Positions 47,586-56,847 of a stretch of DNA of 64,000 bases are shown piece by piece. The stretch's first letter is position 1, and every line of letters begins with the position of its first letter. The notes beneath the pieces were generated by a model, which saw nothing but the letters and a program-made list of their open reading frames with translations, was not told the DNA's origin and made no database searches. The stretch is taken from positions 124,001-188,000 of the forward strand of contig JAVJUV010000102.1 of the NCBI GenBank assembly GCA_040220415.1. Reading direction: 5' to 3'. Both the position numbers and the translations under genes were made by a program. This DNA is from JAVJUV01 sp040220415. GTDB lineage: Bacteria; Pseudomonadota; Alphaproteobacteria; Rhodobacterales; Rhodobacteraceae.

Positions 47586-48016
47586 TGCGGGCCGCCGCGT
47601 TGCCGAAGACGGGTGTCGCGCAGGATTTCGACCAGGATCGCGGTCAGCAATCCGAACATCAGCAGGCCGTTGGCCGCGGCCAGGCCGCCCAGCAGCCGCC
47701 ATTCGGTCGGCAACAGGATGTCGCCGAAGCCCAGCGTCGTGAAGGCCACCAGCGAGAAATAGATGGACGCCTCGAATTCGACGAAGATCTCAAGCTCGTA
47801 CAGCGCCACGGCCCAGACCCAGACCGACACGGTCATCATGCCAAGAGTCCAGATCAGCGAAAGCGACAGCACGACCATCAGCTTCGGACCATGCGGGGGC
47901 CGGACCGCCCAGGGGTGAAGCGTCCGAAGGATCGACTCGAGCGCCCACCACGACACGGCGGCGACAACGATGGTGGCAAGGATCAGAAGGCTGCCGAGGG
48001 CGAGTTGCGTAACCAT
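47582..48016 (-). CDS. Two-TM potassium-channel-like protein
   Basis: 144 residues with N-terminal and middle membrane segments and the pore region FSLVAFTTLGFGDILLP. TTLGFGD matches the K+ selectivity filter (TxxGFGD). There is no cytoplasmic RCK/TrkA domain, so the channel is probably a simple leak or voltage-insensitive pore. The ATG at 48016 begins MVTQLALGSLLIL. Divergent from smpB with 78 bases between. Confidence 0.85.
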   Translation of the reverse strand: MVTQLALGSLLILATIVVAAVSWWALESILRTLHPWAVRPPHGPKLMVVLSLSLIWTLGMMTVSVWVWAVALYELEIFVEFEASIYFSLVAFTTLGFGDILLPTEWRLLGGLAAANGLLMFGLLTAILVEILRDTRLRQRGGPH

Positions 48017-48094
48017 GCGCGCATATTCACAGACGCCCCGCCCGGGTCAACTGCACTGGACAGGCGTGGTGTCCGCGCCTATTTCGGCTGGATC

Positions 48095-48568
48095 ATGGCC
48101 AAACCCAAGGACAACCCCAATTACAAGGTCGTCGCCGAGAACCGGCGCGCGCGGTACGACTATGCCATCGAGGATGACATAGAATGCGGCATCATGCTGA
48201 TGGGCAGCGAAGTGAAGTCGCTGCGGACGGGGCAATCGAACATCGCCGAAAGCTATGCCGCCGTCGAAGACGGAGAGCTCTGGCTGGTGAACAGCTATAT
48301 CGCACCCTATGATCAGGCGATGTTCGGGCACGAAGACCGGCGCAGGCGCAAACTTCTCGTGTCGAAAAAACAGCTATCCGATCTCTGGAACGCCACGCAG
48401 CGCAAGGGCATGACCCTGGTTCCGCTGGTCATGTACTTCAACCATCGCGGCATCGCGAAGGTGAAACTGGGTATCGCGAAAGGCAAGAAGACGCACGACA
48501 AGCGCGAGACCGAGGCAAAGCGCGACTGGAACCGGCAGAAGCAGAGGTTGCTGAAAGAGCACGGTTGA
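48095..48568 (+). CDS. smpB: SsrA-binding protein SmpB
   Basis: 157 residues. Binds tmRNA and rescues stalled ribosomes. Signatures: VAENRRARYDYAIEDDIECG, LMGSEVKSLRTGQSNIAESY, LVNSYIAPYDQAMFGHEDRR, and the basic tail KKTHDKRETEAKRDWNRQK. The ATG at 48095 suits the family (MAKPKDNPNYK); in-frame sequence further upstream is a shadow. No ssrA gene is seen within the window. Confidence 0.97.
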   Translation: MAKPKDNPNYKVVAENRRARYDYAIEDDIECGIMLMGSEVKSLRTGQSNIAESYAAVEDGELWLVNSYIAPYDQAMFGHEDRRRRKLLVSKKQLSDLWNATQRKGMTLVPLVMYFNHRGIAKVKLGIAKGKKTHDKRETEAKRDWNRQKQRLLKEHG

Positions 48569-48678
48569 CACGCCGGCGCGCCGATTTCTTCTTGCCATAA
48601 TTCTGCCGTTGTTGTGTCAAAGTGTGTCTTTTAGAACGCCCAAGAAACACATGACACGAGTTACCAGGTGCGACGAGC

Positions 48679-49590
48679 ATGCCGTATAATGCCGGGGATC
48701 TGAAATGGGGTCAGACGACCCTTGGAACGCCAAGCGGTACGATCACCTGGTCGGCCGACTACGTAGACGCCCTGAACTACAGCACAGCGTTCACGTCGTC
48801 TGATTTCGACGCCGCGCTGACGGCCGCGTTCGACACATGGGAAAGCGTCGCGGCCATCGATTTCCAGATGGTCTCGTCGGGAACTCCCGCCGATGTGACC
48901 GTGGCTTCCGCTGGGCTGAACGGCGCTGCGGGAACGGCGCAGTACACGTTCGGTTCAAATCCGGGTCTCAGCGAGATTTTCAGCGGAACCGTCACGTTCA
49001 ATTCCAATTACTCATGGTCTCCCTACGGCGGATCGGGTGGTGTGGATTTCTTTGCCGTGGCCCTTCACGAGATCGGGCACATCATTGGTCTGGGGCATGT
49101 GAACGATCCATCCGAGATCATGAATCCCATCATCTCCACCGACACGCTCGGAAGCGGTGATATTGCAGGCGCGCAATTCCTTTATGGCCGCGACCTGAGT
49201 GACGTCCCCGCCCCGGCAAATGAAGGTCCGGCAGCGGCGGCGCCCTCGGCCGGCGTGTCCAGCAGCGACGATGGCGGCGGAGGCGGCGCGGGGCTTCTGC
49301 TTGGGCTGCTCGCCGCGATAGTCGGACTGCTGTTCGGCGGTGTCGGCGCGGGCGTTGCCATTGCCGCCGGCCGGGTCGCGATGGACGAAGATCAGGATGG
49401 GCCGGATACGGATGACGATCATGGGCACGAAAGCGGTGCCGGTGGCATCATGGAACATGTCCACAGCGTCTATGTCGCCGGCATGCCGTTGCCGGGCATT
49501 CCGGTGGAAGACTGCGCCAGTTGCTGCGGCTGCTACGGCCCGTGTGATTGCGCAATCGAGCAGGCCTACGGCAACGAAGCCCTGATCTAG
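48679..49590 (+). CDS. Matrixin-type zinc metalloprotease with membrane segment and Cys-rich tail
   Basis: 303 residues. The N-terminal 200 residues form a matrixin-like catalytic domain: H130-E131-x2-H134-x5-H140 in LHEIGHIIGLGH, and a Met-turn candidate at M148 (SEIMNP). There is no signal peptide. A Gly/Ala-rich hydrophobic segment lies at about 205-235 (GLLLGLLAAIVGLLFGGVGA), then an acidic linker and a tail with seven Cys in the last 25 residues (DCASCCGCYGPCDC). The 3' end overlaps the convergent gene by 4 bases. Substrate and export route unknown. Confidence 0.82.
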   Translation: MPYNAGDLKWGQTTLGTPSGTITWSADYVDALNYSTAFTSSDFDAALTAAFDTWESVAAIDFQMVSSGTPADVTVASAGLNGAAGTAQYTFGSNPGLSEIFSGTVTFNSNYSWSPYGGSGGVDFFAVALHEIGHIIGLGHVNDPSEIMNPIISTDTLGSGDIAGAQFLYGRDLSDVPAPANEGPAAAAPSAGVSSSDDGGGGGAGLLLGLLAAIVGLLFGGVGAGVAIAAGRVAMDEDQDGPDTDDDHGHESGAGGIMEHVHSVYVAGMPLPGIPVEDCASCCGCYGPCDCAIEQAYGNEALI

Positions 49591-50618
49591 TCGAACATCC
49601 CTGCAACACGGCCCAGCAGCATGAAGGCGCGCGCCGTGCGGGTTTCGGACATCTCGACGATTTCGGCGTCGGAGAGATCTTCGGCCACGGTCGCAAGCGT
49701 CTTGTCGAAGGTTCGCAGGAAATGATGCGAAGTGTCCCGGAATATCGAATCCTGTCGCATCCGGGCCGATGTGAGGGCCAGTGACGACCGGTCGCGAATG
49801 CCGCCAAGGCCCGCGATGGTGCGTCCGCGTTCACCGCCGGCAAACCGGCGCCAGATCTCGGGGCGCGCGCGGTCGGGCGTCAGATCGTCCATGTAGATAC
49901 CGTCCTGGCTGAGCAGTGTCAGAACGTCCTGGCTGGCCTGGATCAGCTTCGAGACCCGCCGATCCTGAAGGGCGCGGCGCAAGGATGCAAAGCCGGCCAC
50001 GTCGTCCGCGGTTTCGGGGAAATTCATCGCGGAAATCATGTCTTCGACCGACACCGGACTACCGCCCGCCTCGGGCGGGGTCGAAAGGGCCAGCGCGGGC
50101 TGATAATCGGCCTCGTGCCGCGAACCTTCCTCGCCAACACCTGCCAGCGGGCGCGCCGCCGATGGCTCGGGAACCGAGCGCGTGCTCACGAAACTTGCAA
50201 GGGCGTGTTCGGCCCGCTTCTGCCCTTTCACGATCTCGTCGATCTTGCGCTCGACGTTCGGCCCCATCGTGGTCGCCGCCATCTGGGCCTGGGCGATATA
50301 GATCTGACGCATCGCGTCCATCGACGCCTGCAACCTCTCGCTTTCGTCCTGCACGATGCGCGCGCTTTTCAGCGCAATGGCGGCGATCCAGACCAGCGCG
50401 ACCGGCAGAATGACCGCCAGGACGACGATCAGGAACCGCAGGGGACCAAGGTTCTCGCCGTCGCCCAGGCCGACAAGGGCCAGAAACAGAATGCAGAAGA
50501 CTACCCAGACACCGCTGACGGCGATGGCGATCTTGTCTGCCGGATCCACGGCGTCCCGCCGGTTCATTCGGCTGTAAATACCAAGATCGACCGGAGGCTC
50601 CGGACGGTTTTCAGACAT
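49587..50618 (-). CDS. Hypothetical membrane protein downstream of greA
   Basis: 343 residues, not recognised. Two membrane helices at about 30-50 and 60-82, then an amphipathic helical stretch (ERLQASMDAMRQIYIAQAQM) that may form a coiled coil, a Pro/Glu-rich linker and a helical C-terminal domain of about 140 residues (FASLRRALQDRRVSKLIQAS). It lies 22 bases after greA on the same strand, so the two are probably co-transcribed. The protein looks like a lineage-restricted conserved hypothetical. Confidence 0.75.
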   Translation of the reverse strand: MSENRPEPPVDLGIYSRMNRRDAVDPADKIAIAVSGVWVVFCILFLALVGLGDGENLGPLRFLIVVLAVILPVALVWIAAIALKSARIVQDESERLQASMDAMRQIYIAQAQMAATTMGPNVERKIDEIVKGQKRAEHALASFVSTRSVPEPSAARPLAGVGEEGSRHEADYQPALALSTPPEAGGSPVSVEDMISAMNFPETADDVAGFASLRRALQDRRVSKLIQASQDVLTLLSQDGIYMDDLTPDRARPEIWRRFAGGERGRTIAGLGGIRDRSSLALTSARMRQDSIFRDTSHHFLRTFDKTLATVAEDLSDAEIVEMSETRTARAFMLLGRVAGMFD

Positions 50619-50640
50619 TTTCGAACGCGGCTCCCGCGGC

Positions 50641-51111
50641 TCAGGAATACTCGATCTTCAGAATTTCGTAGGACTTTTCACCGCCGGGCGTGCGAACTTC
50701 GACGCTGTCGCCCTCGTCCTTTCCGATAAGGGCGCGTGCCAGCGGCGACTTGATGTTCAGTTTTCCCGCTTCGATATCCGCCTCGGGCTCGCCGACAATC
50801 CGATAGGTTCTCTCTTCGTCCGTGTCCTCATCGACGACCGTGACGATCGCGCCGAACTTCACCGAGCCAGACAGCTTCGAGGTGTCGATGACGTCGGCGC
50901 GCGAAAGGACGCCCTCGAGCTCCTTCACGCGCCCTTCGATGAAGCTCTGCTTCTCGCGGGCGGCGTGGTACTCGGCGTTTTCGCTGAGGTCGCCATGCTC
51001 GCGCGCCTCGGCAATCGCACGGATGACCGCCGGGCGCTCCTCGGATTTGAGCTTTTTCAATTCTTCATTGAGCGCGGTGTATCCCGCGCGTGTGAGCGGT
51101 ATCTTTTCCAT
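50641..51111 (-). CDS. greA: Transcription elongation factor GreA
   Basis: 156 residues. Restarts arrested RNA polymerase by stimulating transcript cleavage. The N-terminal coiled coil carries MEKIPLTRAGYTALNEELKK and AREHGDLSENAEYHAAREKQ with the acidic tip D-x-x-E; the C-terminal FKBP-like domain shows TYRIVGEPEADIEAGKLN and SPLARALIGKDEGD. The ATG at 51111 is the family start. The unknown membrane protein gene follows by 22 bases. Confidence 0.97.
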   Translation of the reverse strand: MEKIPLTRAGYTALNEELKKLKSEERPAVIRAIAEAREHGDLSENAEYHAAREKQSFIEGRVKELEGVLSRADVIDTSKLSGSVKFGAIVTVVDEDTDEERTYRIVGEPEADIEAGKLNIKSPLARALIGKDEGDSVEVRTPGGEKSYEILKIEYS

Positions 51112-51289
51112 GGGAACCAACTTTGGACGCAAGTCTGCCCGACTTCTAACGCCCTCGCACGGGGGGGAGTCAAGAGAAGCATGCCGCGTGGGCGGAAAGC
51201 TGTAACGTTCCGTCGCAATTGACCCGGAGGCCGCTTCGCGGATAGGCCATTCTTCGAAAAGCGATCGCAGAACAGGGGAGCCGGGGAAC

Positions 51290-52924
51290 ATGGCCGAGAT
51301 CGAGCGCGAAAGCATGGAATTTGACGTGGTCATCGTGGGCGCCGGTCCGGCCGGCCTTTCGGCGGCGATCAGGCTCAAACAGCTGGACGCGGATCTTGAA
51401 GTCGTCGTTCTGGAGAAAGGCTCCGAGGTCGGCGCGCATATTCTGTCGGGTGCCGTTCTGGACCCCTGCGGGCTGGATGCCCTGATCCCCGACTGGAAGG
51501 AAAGGGGCGCGCCGCTGAACGTGCCCGTGCGCGAGGACAATTTCTACCTTCTTGGCGAGGCCGGTTCGGTGCGCATCCCGAATTTTCCCATGCCGCCACT
51601 GATGTCGAACCACGGTAATTACATCGTCTCGATGGGCAATGTCTGCCGCTGGATGGCCGAACAGGCCGAAGAGATGGGCGTCCAGGTCTTCCCCGGGTTC
51701 GCCGCCTCGGAACTGATCTACGGCGAGAGCGGCGAGGTTCGCGGTGTCGTCGCGGGGGAAATGGGCAGACAGACCGACGGCACCCCCGGACCGCAGTACG
51801 AGCCGGGTATGGAACTGCTCGGCAAGTATGTCTTCCTTGGCGAAGGCGTGCGCGGATCGCTGGCCAAGCAGGTCATCGCGAAATACGAACTCGACCGGAA
51901 CGCCGAGCCGCAGAAATACGGTCTGGGCATGAAGGAGATCTGGGAGATCGACCCGGACAAGCACCGCGAGGGCAGCGTCACCCACACGATGGGCTGGCCG
52001 CTGGGCAAGAATGCCGGCGGCGGGTCTTTCATCTACCACCTTGACAACAATCAGGTTTATGTCGGGTTCGTGGTTCACCTGAACTATCGCAATCCCTACC
52101 TGTACCCCTACATGGAGTTCCAGCGCTTCAAGCATCATCCGATGGTCGCGAAGCTGCTGGAGGGCGGAAAGCGCATCGCCTACGGCGCCCGTGCCATCAC
52201 CGAGGGCGGCTACCAGTCGATGCCCGAAGCGGCTTTCCCCGGCGGCGCTCTGCTTGGTTGCTCGGTCGGGCTGGTCAACGTGCCCCGCATCAAGGGCAAC
52301 CACAACGCCATGCTGTCCGGAAAGGCCGCGGCCGAGCATGCGTATCGCGCCATCCGGGAAGACCGCTCGGGCGATCTGCTGGAAGGGTACACGAAGGAAC
52401 TGAAGGAAGGCCCCATCGGCAGGGATCTCAGGAAGGTCAGGAATGTGAAACCGCTCTGGTCCGATCACGGTCTGCTGACGTCGCTGACCCTGGGTGGCCT
52501 CGACATGTGGACCAACACGCTCGGTTTCTCTTTTCTCGGCACCCGGAAGCACGGCAAATCAGACGCGGCGGCCACCGGTGAGGCGTCTAAGTTCCAGCCG
52601 ATCGTCTATCCAAAGCCCGACGGCAAACTGTCGTTCGATCGCCTGACCAATGTCAGCTTCTCGTTCACCAACCACGAGGAAAGCCAGCCCTCGCATCTGA
52701 AACTGGTCGACCCCGATATACCGATCGCGGTCAACCTGCCGAAGTATGCCGAACCGGCACAGCGCTATTGCCCCGCAGGGGTCTACGAAGTGGTCGATGA
52801 CAAGTTCGTCATCAACTTCCAGAATTGCGTTCACTGCAAGACCTGCGACATCAAGGATCCGTCCCAGAACATCAACTGGACAGTGCCACAGGGCGGCGAC
52901 GGCCCGAACTATCCGAATATGTAA
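51290..52924 (+). CDS. Electron transfer flavoprotein-ubiquinone oxidoreductase
   Basis: 544 residues. Passes electrons from acyl-CoA and other dehydrogenases, via ETF, to ubiquinone at the inner membrane. FAD motif DVVIVGAGPAGLSAAIRLKQ near the N-terminus, then VLEKGSEVGAHILSGAVLDP. The C-terminal [4Fe-4S] ferredoxin part is CPAGVYE...NFQNCVHCKTCDIKDP and ends in INWTVPQGGDGPNYPNM. AGGGGAG lies about 10 bases before the ATG at 51290. It fits with the fadH and phbAB genes in fatty acid metabolism. Confidence 0.95.
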   Translation: MAEIERESMEFDVVIVGAGPAGLSAAIRLKQLDADLEVVVLEKGSEVGAHILSGAVLDPCGLDALIPDWKERGAPLNVPVREDNFYLLGEAGSVRIPNFPMPPLMSNHGNYIVSMGNVCRWMAEQAEEMGVQVFPGFAASELIYGESGEVRGVVAGEMGRQTDGTPGPQYEPGMELLGKYVFLGEGVRGSLAKQVIAKYELDRNAEPQKYGLGMKEIWEIDPDKHREGSVTHTMGWPLGKNAGGGSFIYHLDNNQVYVGFVVHLNYRNPYLYPYMEFQRFKHHPMVAKLLEGGKRIAYGARAITEGGYQSMPEAAFPGGALLGCSVGLVNVPRIKGNHNAMLSGKAAAEHAYRAIREDRSGDLLEGYTKELKEGPIGRDLRKVRNVKPLWSDHGLLTSLTLGGLDMWTNTLGFSFLGTRKHGKSDAAATGEASKFQPIVYPKPDGKLSFDRLTNVSFSFTNHEESQPSHLKLVDPDIPIAVNLPKYAEPAQRYCPAGVYEVVDDKFVINFQNCVHCKTCDIKDPSQNINWTVPQGGDGPNYPNM

Positions 52925-52938
52925 CACTCGCTTGAGAA

Positions 52939-52955
52939 GGGCGGCATTTCCGCCC
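52939..52955 (+). terminator. Weak hairpin after the ETF-QO gene
   Basis: GGGCGG, CATTT loop, CCGCCC, 15 bases after the stop. It is followed by C and T rather than a T run, so termination is uncertain. Confidence 0.4.
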
Positions 52956-53018
52956 CCCTCCATTGCTAAGCACCAAGGTGCGGACTAGGTTTTCCGGAAA
53001 CGGGAAAAGGGCCGTCTC

Positions 53019-54725
53019 ATGTCTCTGCGAAACCTCTTGTTGTCCACCGCCATTGCGGCCGCGATCGTGCTGCCGGCGAAAGCAGAGGATGCCGGCGGTT
53101 ACCTTGCCGCGCGCTCGGCGATGATCTCCAGCGATTTCGACGAGGCGGCGCAGTACTTCTCGCGCGCCCTTGTCCGTGATCCCGGGAACATGGCGCTTCT
53201 GGAAAACGCAGCCACAGCCTATCTGGGGATGGGCGATCTCGATCGTGCCGCACCGGTCGCGCGACGCCTGATCCAATCGGGTGCCTCCAGCCAGGTCGCG
53301 GGGCTTATCCTGTTCGGCGATGCGGCCCGTAACGAAAACTGGGACATGATCGAGGCCGACCTCGATGCGGGGCTGACCGTCGGCCCGCTGTTCGATGGCC
53401 TGGCGCGGGCATGGGCCCGGGTCGGCGATGGCCGTATGCAGGAAGCGCTGGAAGCGTTCGACGAGGTTGGCGCGAGCCAGGGGGTCGAGGCGTTCGGTCT
53501 CTACCACAAGGCGCTGGCCCTTGCATCGGTCGGCGATTTCGAAGGCGCCGCCGAGATCTTCTCGGGCGAGACGGGCAACACCATCCGTCTTACCCGGCGC
53601 GGGCTTATCGCCTATGTCGAGGTCCTGAGCCAGCTGGAACGAAACGAGGTTGCGGTCGAACTGATCGAAGCCACCTTCGGCAATGGCCTCGATCCTTATG
53701 TCGAAGATCTGCTGACACGGCTCGAAGCCGGAGAAACCCTGCCCTTCACCTCGGTCCGCGGGCCCCAGGATGGCATGGCCGAGATATACTACTCCATCGC
53801 CAGCGCCCTTCAGGGAGAGGCGCAGGAAGCCTATACGCTTCTGTACAGCCGAATGGCGATGCGTCTTCGCCCCGACCACATCGACGCCCTGCTGATGACC
53901 GCCGAGCTTCTGGAGAATCTGGAGCGTTACGATCTGGCGACCGATGTCTACGACATCGTTCCCCGCGATGACCCGTCCTATCACGCCGCCGAGCTTGGCC
54001 GGGCCGAGGCGCTGCGCCGGTCGGGACGCGACGATGCGGCGATCGAGGTTCTGCGGCAACTGGCGGAAAGCCACGGCGACTTGCCGCTGGTGCACGTCAC
54101 GCTGGGCGACACGCTGAGGGGGTTGGAGCGCTTCGAGGAATCGATCGGACCCTACGACGCCGCTCTCTCCCTGATCGAGACACCGGACGAACAGCACTGG
54201 ATCATCTATTTCGCCCGCGGCATCAGCTACGAGCGGACCCAGCAGTGGGACAAGGCCGAGGCCGATTTCCGCAAGGCGTTGGAGCTTCGGCCGGAACAGC
54301 CGCAGGTGATGAACTACCTGGGCTATTCATTCCTCGAGATGCAGACGAACTACGAAGAGGCGCTTGACCTGATCGAGCGCGCCGTCTCGCTGCGCCCCGA
54401 TTCCGGCTACATCATCGACTCGCTCGGTTGGGGCCTTTACCGGCTCGGACGCTACGAGGAGGCGGTGGGGCACATGGAAAAGGCCGTGGAATTGATGCCC
54501 ATCGACCCGGTGGTGAACGATCACCTGGGCGATGTCTACTGGGCCGTGGGCCGCAAGCGCGAAGCCGAGTTCCAGTGGCACCGCGCGCTGTCGTTCATCG
54601 ACAACGGCGAGGCGTCGGCCGACGTCGATCCTGACCGGATCCGGCGCAAGCTGGAGGTCGGTCTGGACAAGGTGCTCGACGAGGAAGGAGCGCCACCGCT
54701 GAAGTTGGCCAATGACAGCAATTGA
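53019..54725 (+). CDS. Periplasmic tetratricopeptide repeat protein
   Basis: 568 residues. A signal peptide (MSLRNLLLSTAIAAAIVLPA) is followed by TPR-like repeats through nearly the whole length; clear ones near the C-terminus include KAEADFRKALELRPEQPQVM, ALDLIERAVSLRPDSGYIID and EAVGHMEKAVELMPIDPVV. TPR proteins of this shape are scaffolds in envelope assembly; this resembles lipoprotein-class proteins in other alphaproteobacteria but has no lipobox. Its last 14 bases overlap ispE, so the genes form one message. Exact role unknown. Confidence 0.85.
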   Translation: MSLRNLLLSTAIAAAIVLPAKAEDAGGYLAARSAMISSDFDEAAQYFSRALVRDPGNMALLENAATAYLGMGDLDRAAPVARRLIQSGASSQVAGLILFGDAARNENWDMIEADLDAGLTVGPLFDGLARAWARVGDGRMQEALEAFDEVGASQGVEAFGLYHKALALASVGDFEGAAEIFSGETGNTIRLTRRGLIAYVEVLSQLERNEVAVELIEATFGNGLDPYVEDLLTRLEAGETLPFTSVRGPQDGMAEIYYSIASALQGEAQEAYTLLYSRMAMRLRPDHIDALLMTAELLENLERYDLATDVYDIVPRDDPSYHAAELGRAEALRRSGRDDAAIEVLRQLAESHGDLPLVHVTLGDTLRGLERFEESIGPYDAALSLIETPDEQHWIIYFARGISYERTQQWDKAEADFRKALELRPEQPQVMNYLGYSFLEMQTNYEEALDLIERAVSLRPDSGYIIDSLGWGLYRLGRYEEAVGHMEKAVELMPIDPVVNDHLGDVYWAVGRKREAEFQWHRALSFIDNGEASADVDPDRIRRKLEVGLDKVLDEEGAPPLKLANDSN

Positions 54726-55578
54726 GGTCTTTGCTCCGGCCAAGATCAACCTGTCGCTTCACGTTACCGGCCAGCGTGCGGACGGGTACCATCTGCTGGA
54801 CTCGCTTGTCGTCTTCGCCAGGGATGTCGGGGACAGGATCACGGTACAGGATGCGCCGGGCCTCTCTCTGGATGTGAACGGACCCCGGAAGGACGGCGTC
54901 CCGACGGATGACGGCAACCTTGTCCTCAGGGCCGCGCGATTGCTGCGGGATGCGCGGAATGTCGGGCGTGGGGCGCATCTGACTGTCGAAAAGCACCTGC
55001 CAAGCGGAGGCGGCATCGGTGGCGGGTCGTCGGATGCCGCCGCGACGCTCGCGGCACTCGCACGGCTTTGGCGGGTCGATCCCCTGTCACCCGGCGAGGC
55101 TGTCGGTCTTGGCGCGGACCTGCCGGTCTGCATGGCGGCACCGAAACCCGTCCGGATGCGTGGTATCGGCGATGTGATCGACCCCGTGGCCGCCTTGCCG
55201 CAACTATTCCTGGTGTTGGTCAACCCGGGTCATCACGTTTCGACTCCACGGGTGTTTGCCCTGCTGGATGAACTCTATGGCGTTGGCCGTCCCGATCCGG
55301 AGCCCATGCCGCCCCAATGGGATTTCGAGGACTTCCACGTCTGGCTCTTGGGCCAGTGCAACGATCTGACCAAATGCGCGGTCGAAGATGTGCCCGAGAT
55401 CGGCGAAGTGCTTGACGCGCTTCGCGGACAGCCGGGATGCATGGATGCCGACATGTCCGGTTCCGGAAGTACCTGCTGGGGCCTGTTCAGCAGTGCGGCA
55501 GAGGCAAGCACCGCCGCGGACGCGCTGTCTGGGTCACGGCCGGGCTGGTGGGTTCGCGCAACCGAAGTGACTAGCTGA
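54712..55578 (+). CDS. ispE: 4-diphosphocytidyl-2-C-methyl-D-erythritol kinase
   Basis: 288 residues, GHMP kinase family. Fourth step of the MEP isoprenoid pathway. Substrate motif FAPAKINLSLHVTGQRADGYH, ATP loop LPSGGGIGGGSSDAAATL, and the third motif ADMSGSGSTCWGLF. The ATG at 54712 lies 14 bases inside the TPR gene with GAAGGAG about 20 bases upstream. It is convergent with the polyprenyl synthase gene with 8 bases overlap, both in isoprenoid synthesis. Confidence 0.94.
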   Translation: MTAIEVFAPAKINLSLHVTGQRADGYHLLDSLVVFARDVGDRITVQDAPGLSLDVNGPRKDGVPTDDGNLVLRAARLLRDARNVGRGAHLTVEKHLPSGGGIGGGSSDAAATLAALARLWRVDPLSPGEAVGLGADLPVCMAAPKPVRMRGIGDVIDPVAALPQLFLVLVNPGHHVSTPRVFALLDELYGVGRPDPEPMPPQWDFEDFHVWLLGQCNDLTKCAVEDVPEIGEVLDALRGQPGCMDADMSGSGSTCWGLFSSAAEASTAADALSGSRPGWWVRATEVTS

Positions 55579-56575
55579 TCCGCGCGACCACGTACTCGGC
55601 CAGGTCGACCAGCGTGTCGCGAATTTCGTGTTCGGGCAGCTTCCGCATGGCCGATTTGGCCGTCTCGGCCCAGCCCAGGGCATCGACCCGCGTTGCTTCC
55701 ATCGTGCCGTGTTTCGCGATCAGCCGCAGGGCCTCGTCAAGATCACCCTCCCGCTGCACGCCCTTCTGGATGGTGCGCTCCCAGAATGCCCGCTCTTCGG
55801 AATCCGCTTTCGCGATGGCCTTGATGACCGGCAGCGTCAGCTTCCGCTCGCGGAAATCGTCGCCCACGTTCTTGCCGGTTGCAGCGGCATCGCCGCCGTA
55901 ATCCAGCAGGTCGTCGGCGATCTGGAACGCGATCCCCAGCGCATCTCCGTAAGTGCGCAGGGCCTCGACCTGGTCTTCCGCCACGCCCGCGATCTCGCCA
56001 CCCACCTCGCAGGCGGCGGCGAACAGCGCGGCGGTCTTGCCGCGCACGACCTGCAGGTAAATGTCCTCGGTCGTCGACAGGTTCGCAGCAGCGGTCAGTT
56101 GCAGCACCTCGCCCTCGGCGATGGTCGCGGCCGCGTTCGAAAGGATCCTGAGCACCGTCAGCGACCCGGTGTCCGTCATCAGCTGAAACGACCGGGCAAA
56201 AAGATAGTCGCCCACCAGCACCGACGACTTGTTGTCCCAGAGCAGGTTCGCTGTCGGACGCCCGCGCCGCTGCCGGCTTTCGTCCACGACATCGTCGTGC
56301 AGAAGCGTCGCGGTGTGGATGAACTCGACGGTCGCGGCCAGTCGGACATGGTTGTCGCCCTCGTAGCCGCAAAGCCGCGCCGCCGCGAGCGTCAGCATCG
56401 GCCGAAGCCGCTTGCCGCCCGCCTCGACCAGATGCGCCGTCACTTCCGGAATGCGGGGCGCGTGCTTGGACGCCATCCGTTCACGGATCAGACCGTTCAC
56501 ACGATCCATGTCGTCTGCCAGGGCAGCTGCAAGCCGCTCGTGCGGCTTCACCGTCGTATCGGTGTCCAGCATCAT
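55571..56575 (-). CDS. All-trans polyprenyl (deca/octaprenyl) diphosphate synthase
   Basis: About 334 residues. Makes the long isoprenoid tail of ubiquinone. The two Asp-rich motifs are TATLLHDDVVDESRQRRGRP and FQIADDLLDYGGDA, with GGKRLRPML between the N-terminus and the first. The residue about five before the first motif is small (Ala in EFIHTATLLHDD), as in long-chain synthases. Roseobacters use Q10, so decaprenyl is expected but chain length is not proven. The start is ATG 56575 (GTG 56578 or ATG 56572 possible). Confidence 0.9.
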   Translation of the reverse strand: MMLDTDTTVKPHERLAAALADDMDRVNGLIRERMASKHAPRIPEVTAHLVEAGGKRLRPMLTLAAARLCGYEGDNHVRLAATVEFIHTATLLHDDVVDESRQRRGRPTANLLWDNKSSVLVGDYLFARSFQLMTDTGSLTVLRILSNAAATIAEGEVLQLTAAANLSTTEDIYLQVVRGKTAALFAAACEVGGEIAGVAEDQVEALRTYGDALGIAFQIADDLLDYGGDAAATGKNVGDDFRERKLTLPVIKAIAKADSEERAFWERTIQKGVQREGDLDEALRLIAKHGTMEATRVDALGWAETAKSAMRKLPEHEIRDTLVDLAEYVVARIS

Positions 56576-56631
56576 CACACACTCGTCAGATTGCTCGACA
56601 AACCACAGGGTCTGCCCTTAAGTCGTTTCCC

Positions 56632-56847
56632 ATGAGAGAGCTGATCCGCACCAACGATCCGACGATCATCGCCTTTGCGAGTGCCCTGCTTGAAGGCGAG
56701 GATATAGACTGCTTTCAGATGGACGTCCACATGAGCGTCCTCGAGGGAAGCATCGGCATTTTGCCGCGCCGGCTGATGGTGCGGGACAAGGACTGGTTTC
56801 GCGCGGCCATTGTTCTTCGGGACAACGATATCGTCGTCGAGGAATGA
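56632..56847 (+). CDS. DUF2007-domain small protein
   Basis: 71 residues of the DUF2007 family (putative signal-transducing protein; sheet-rich domain found alone or fused to others). MRELIRTNDPTIIAFASALL and the conserved middle ALLEGEDIDCFQMD with its DxF-like core are seen. The end overlaps the methyltransferase gene as ATGA. Function unknown. Confidence 0.8.
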   Translation: MRELIRTNDPTIIAFASALLEGEDIDCFQMDVHMSVLEGSIGILPRRLMVRDKDWFRAAIVLRDNDIVVEE

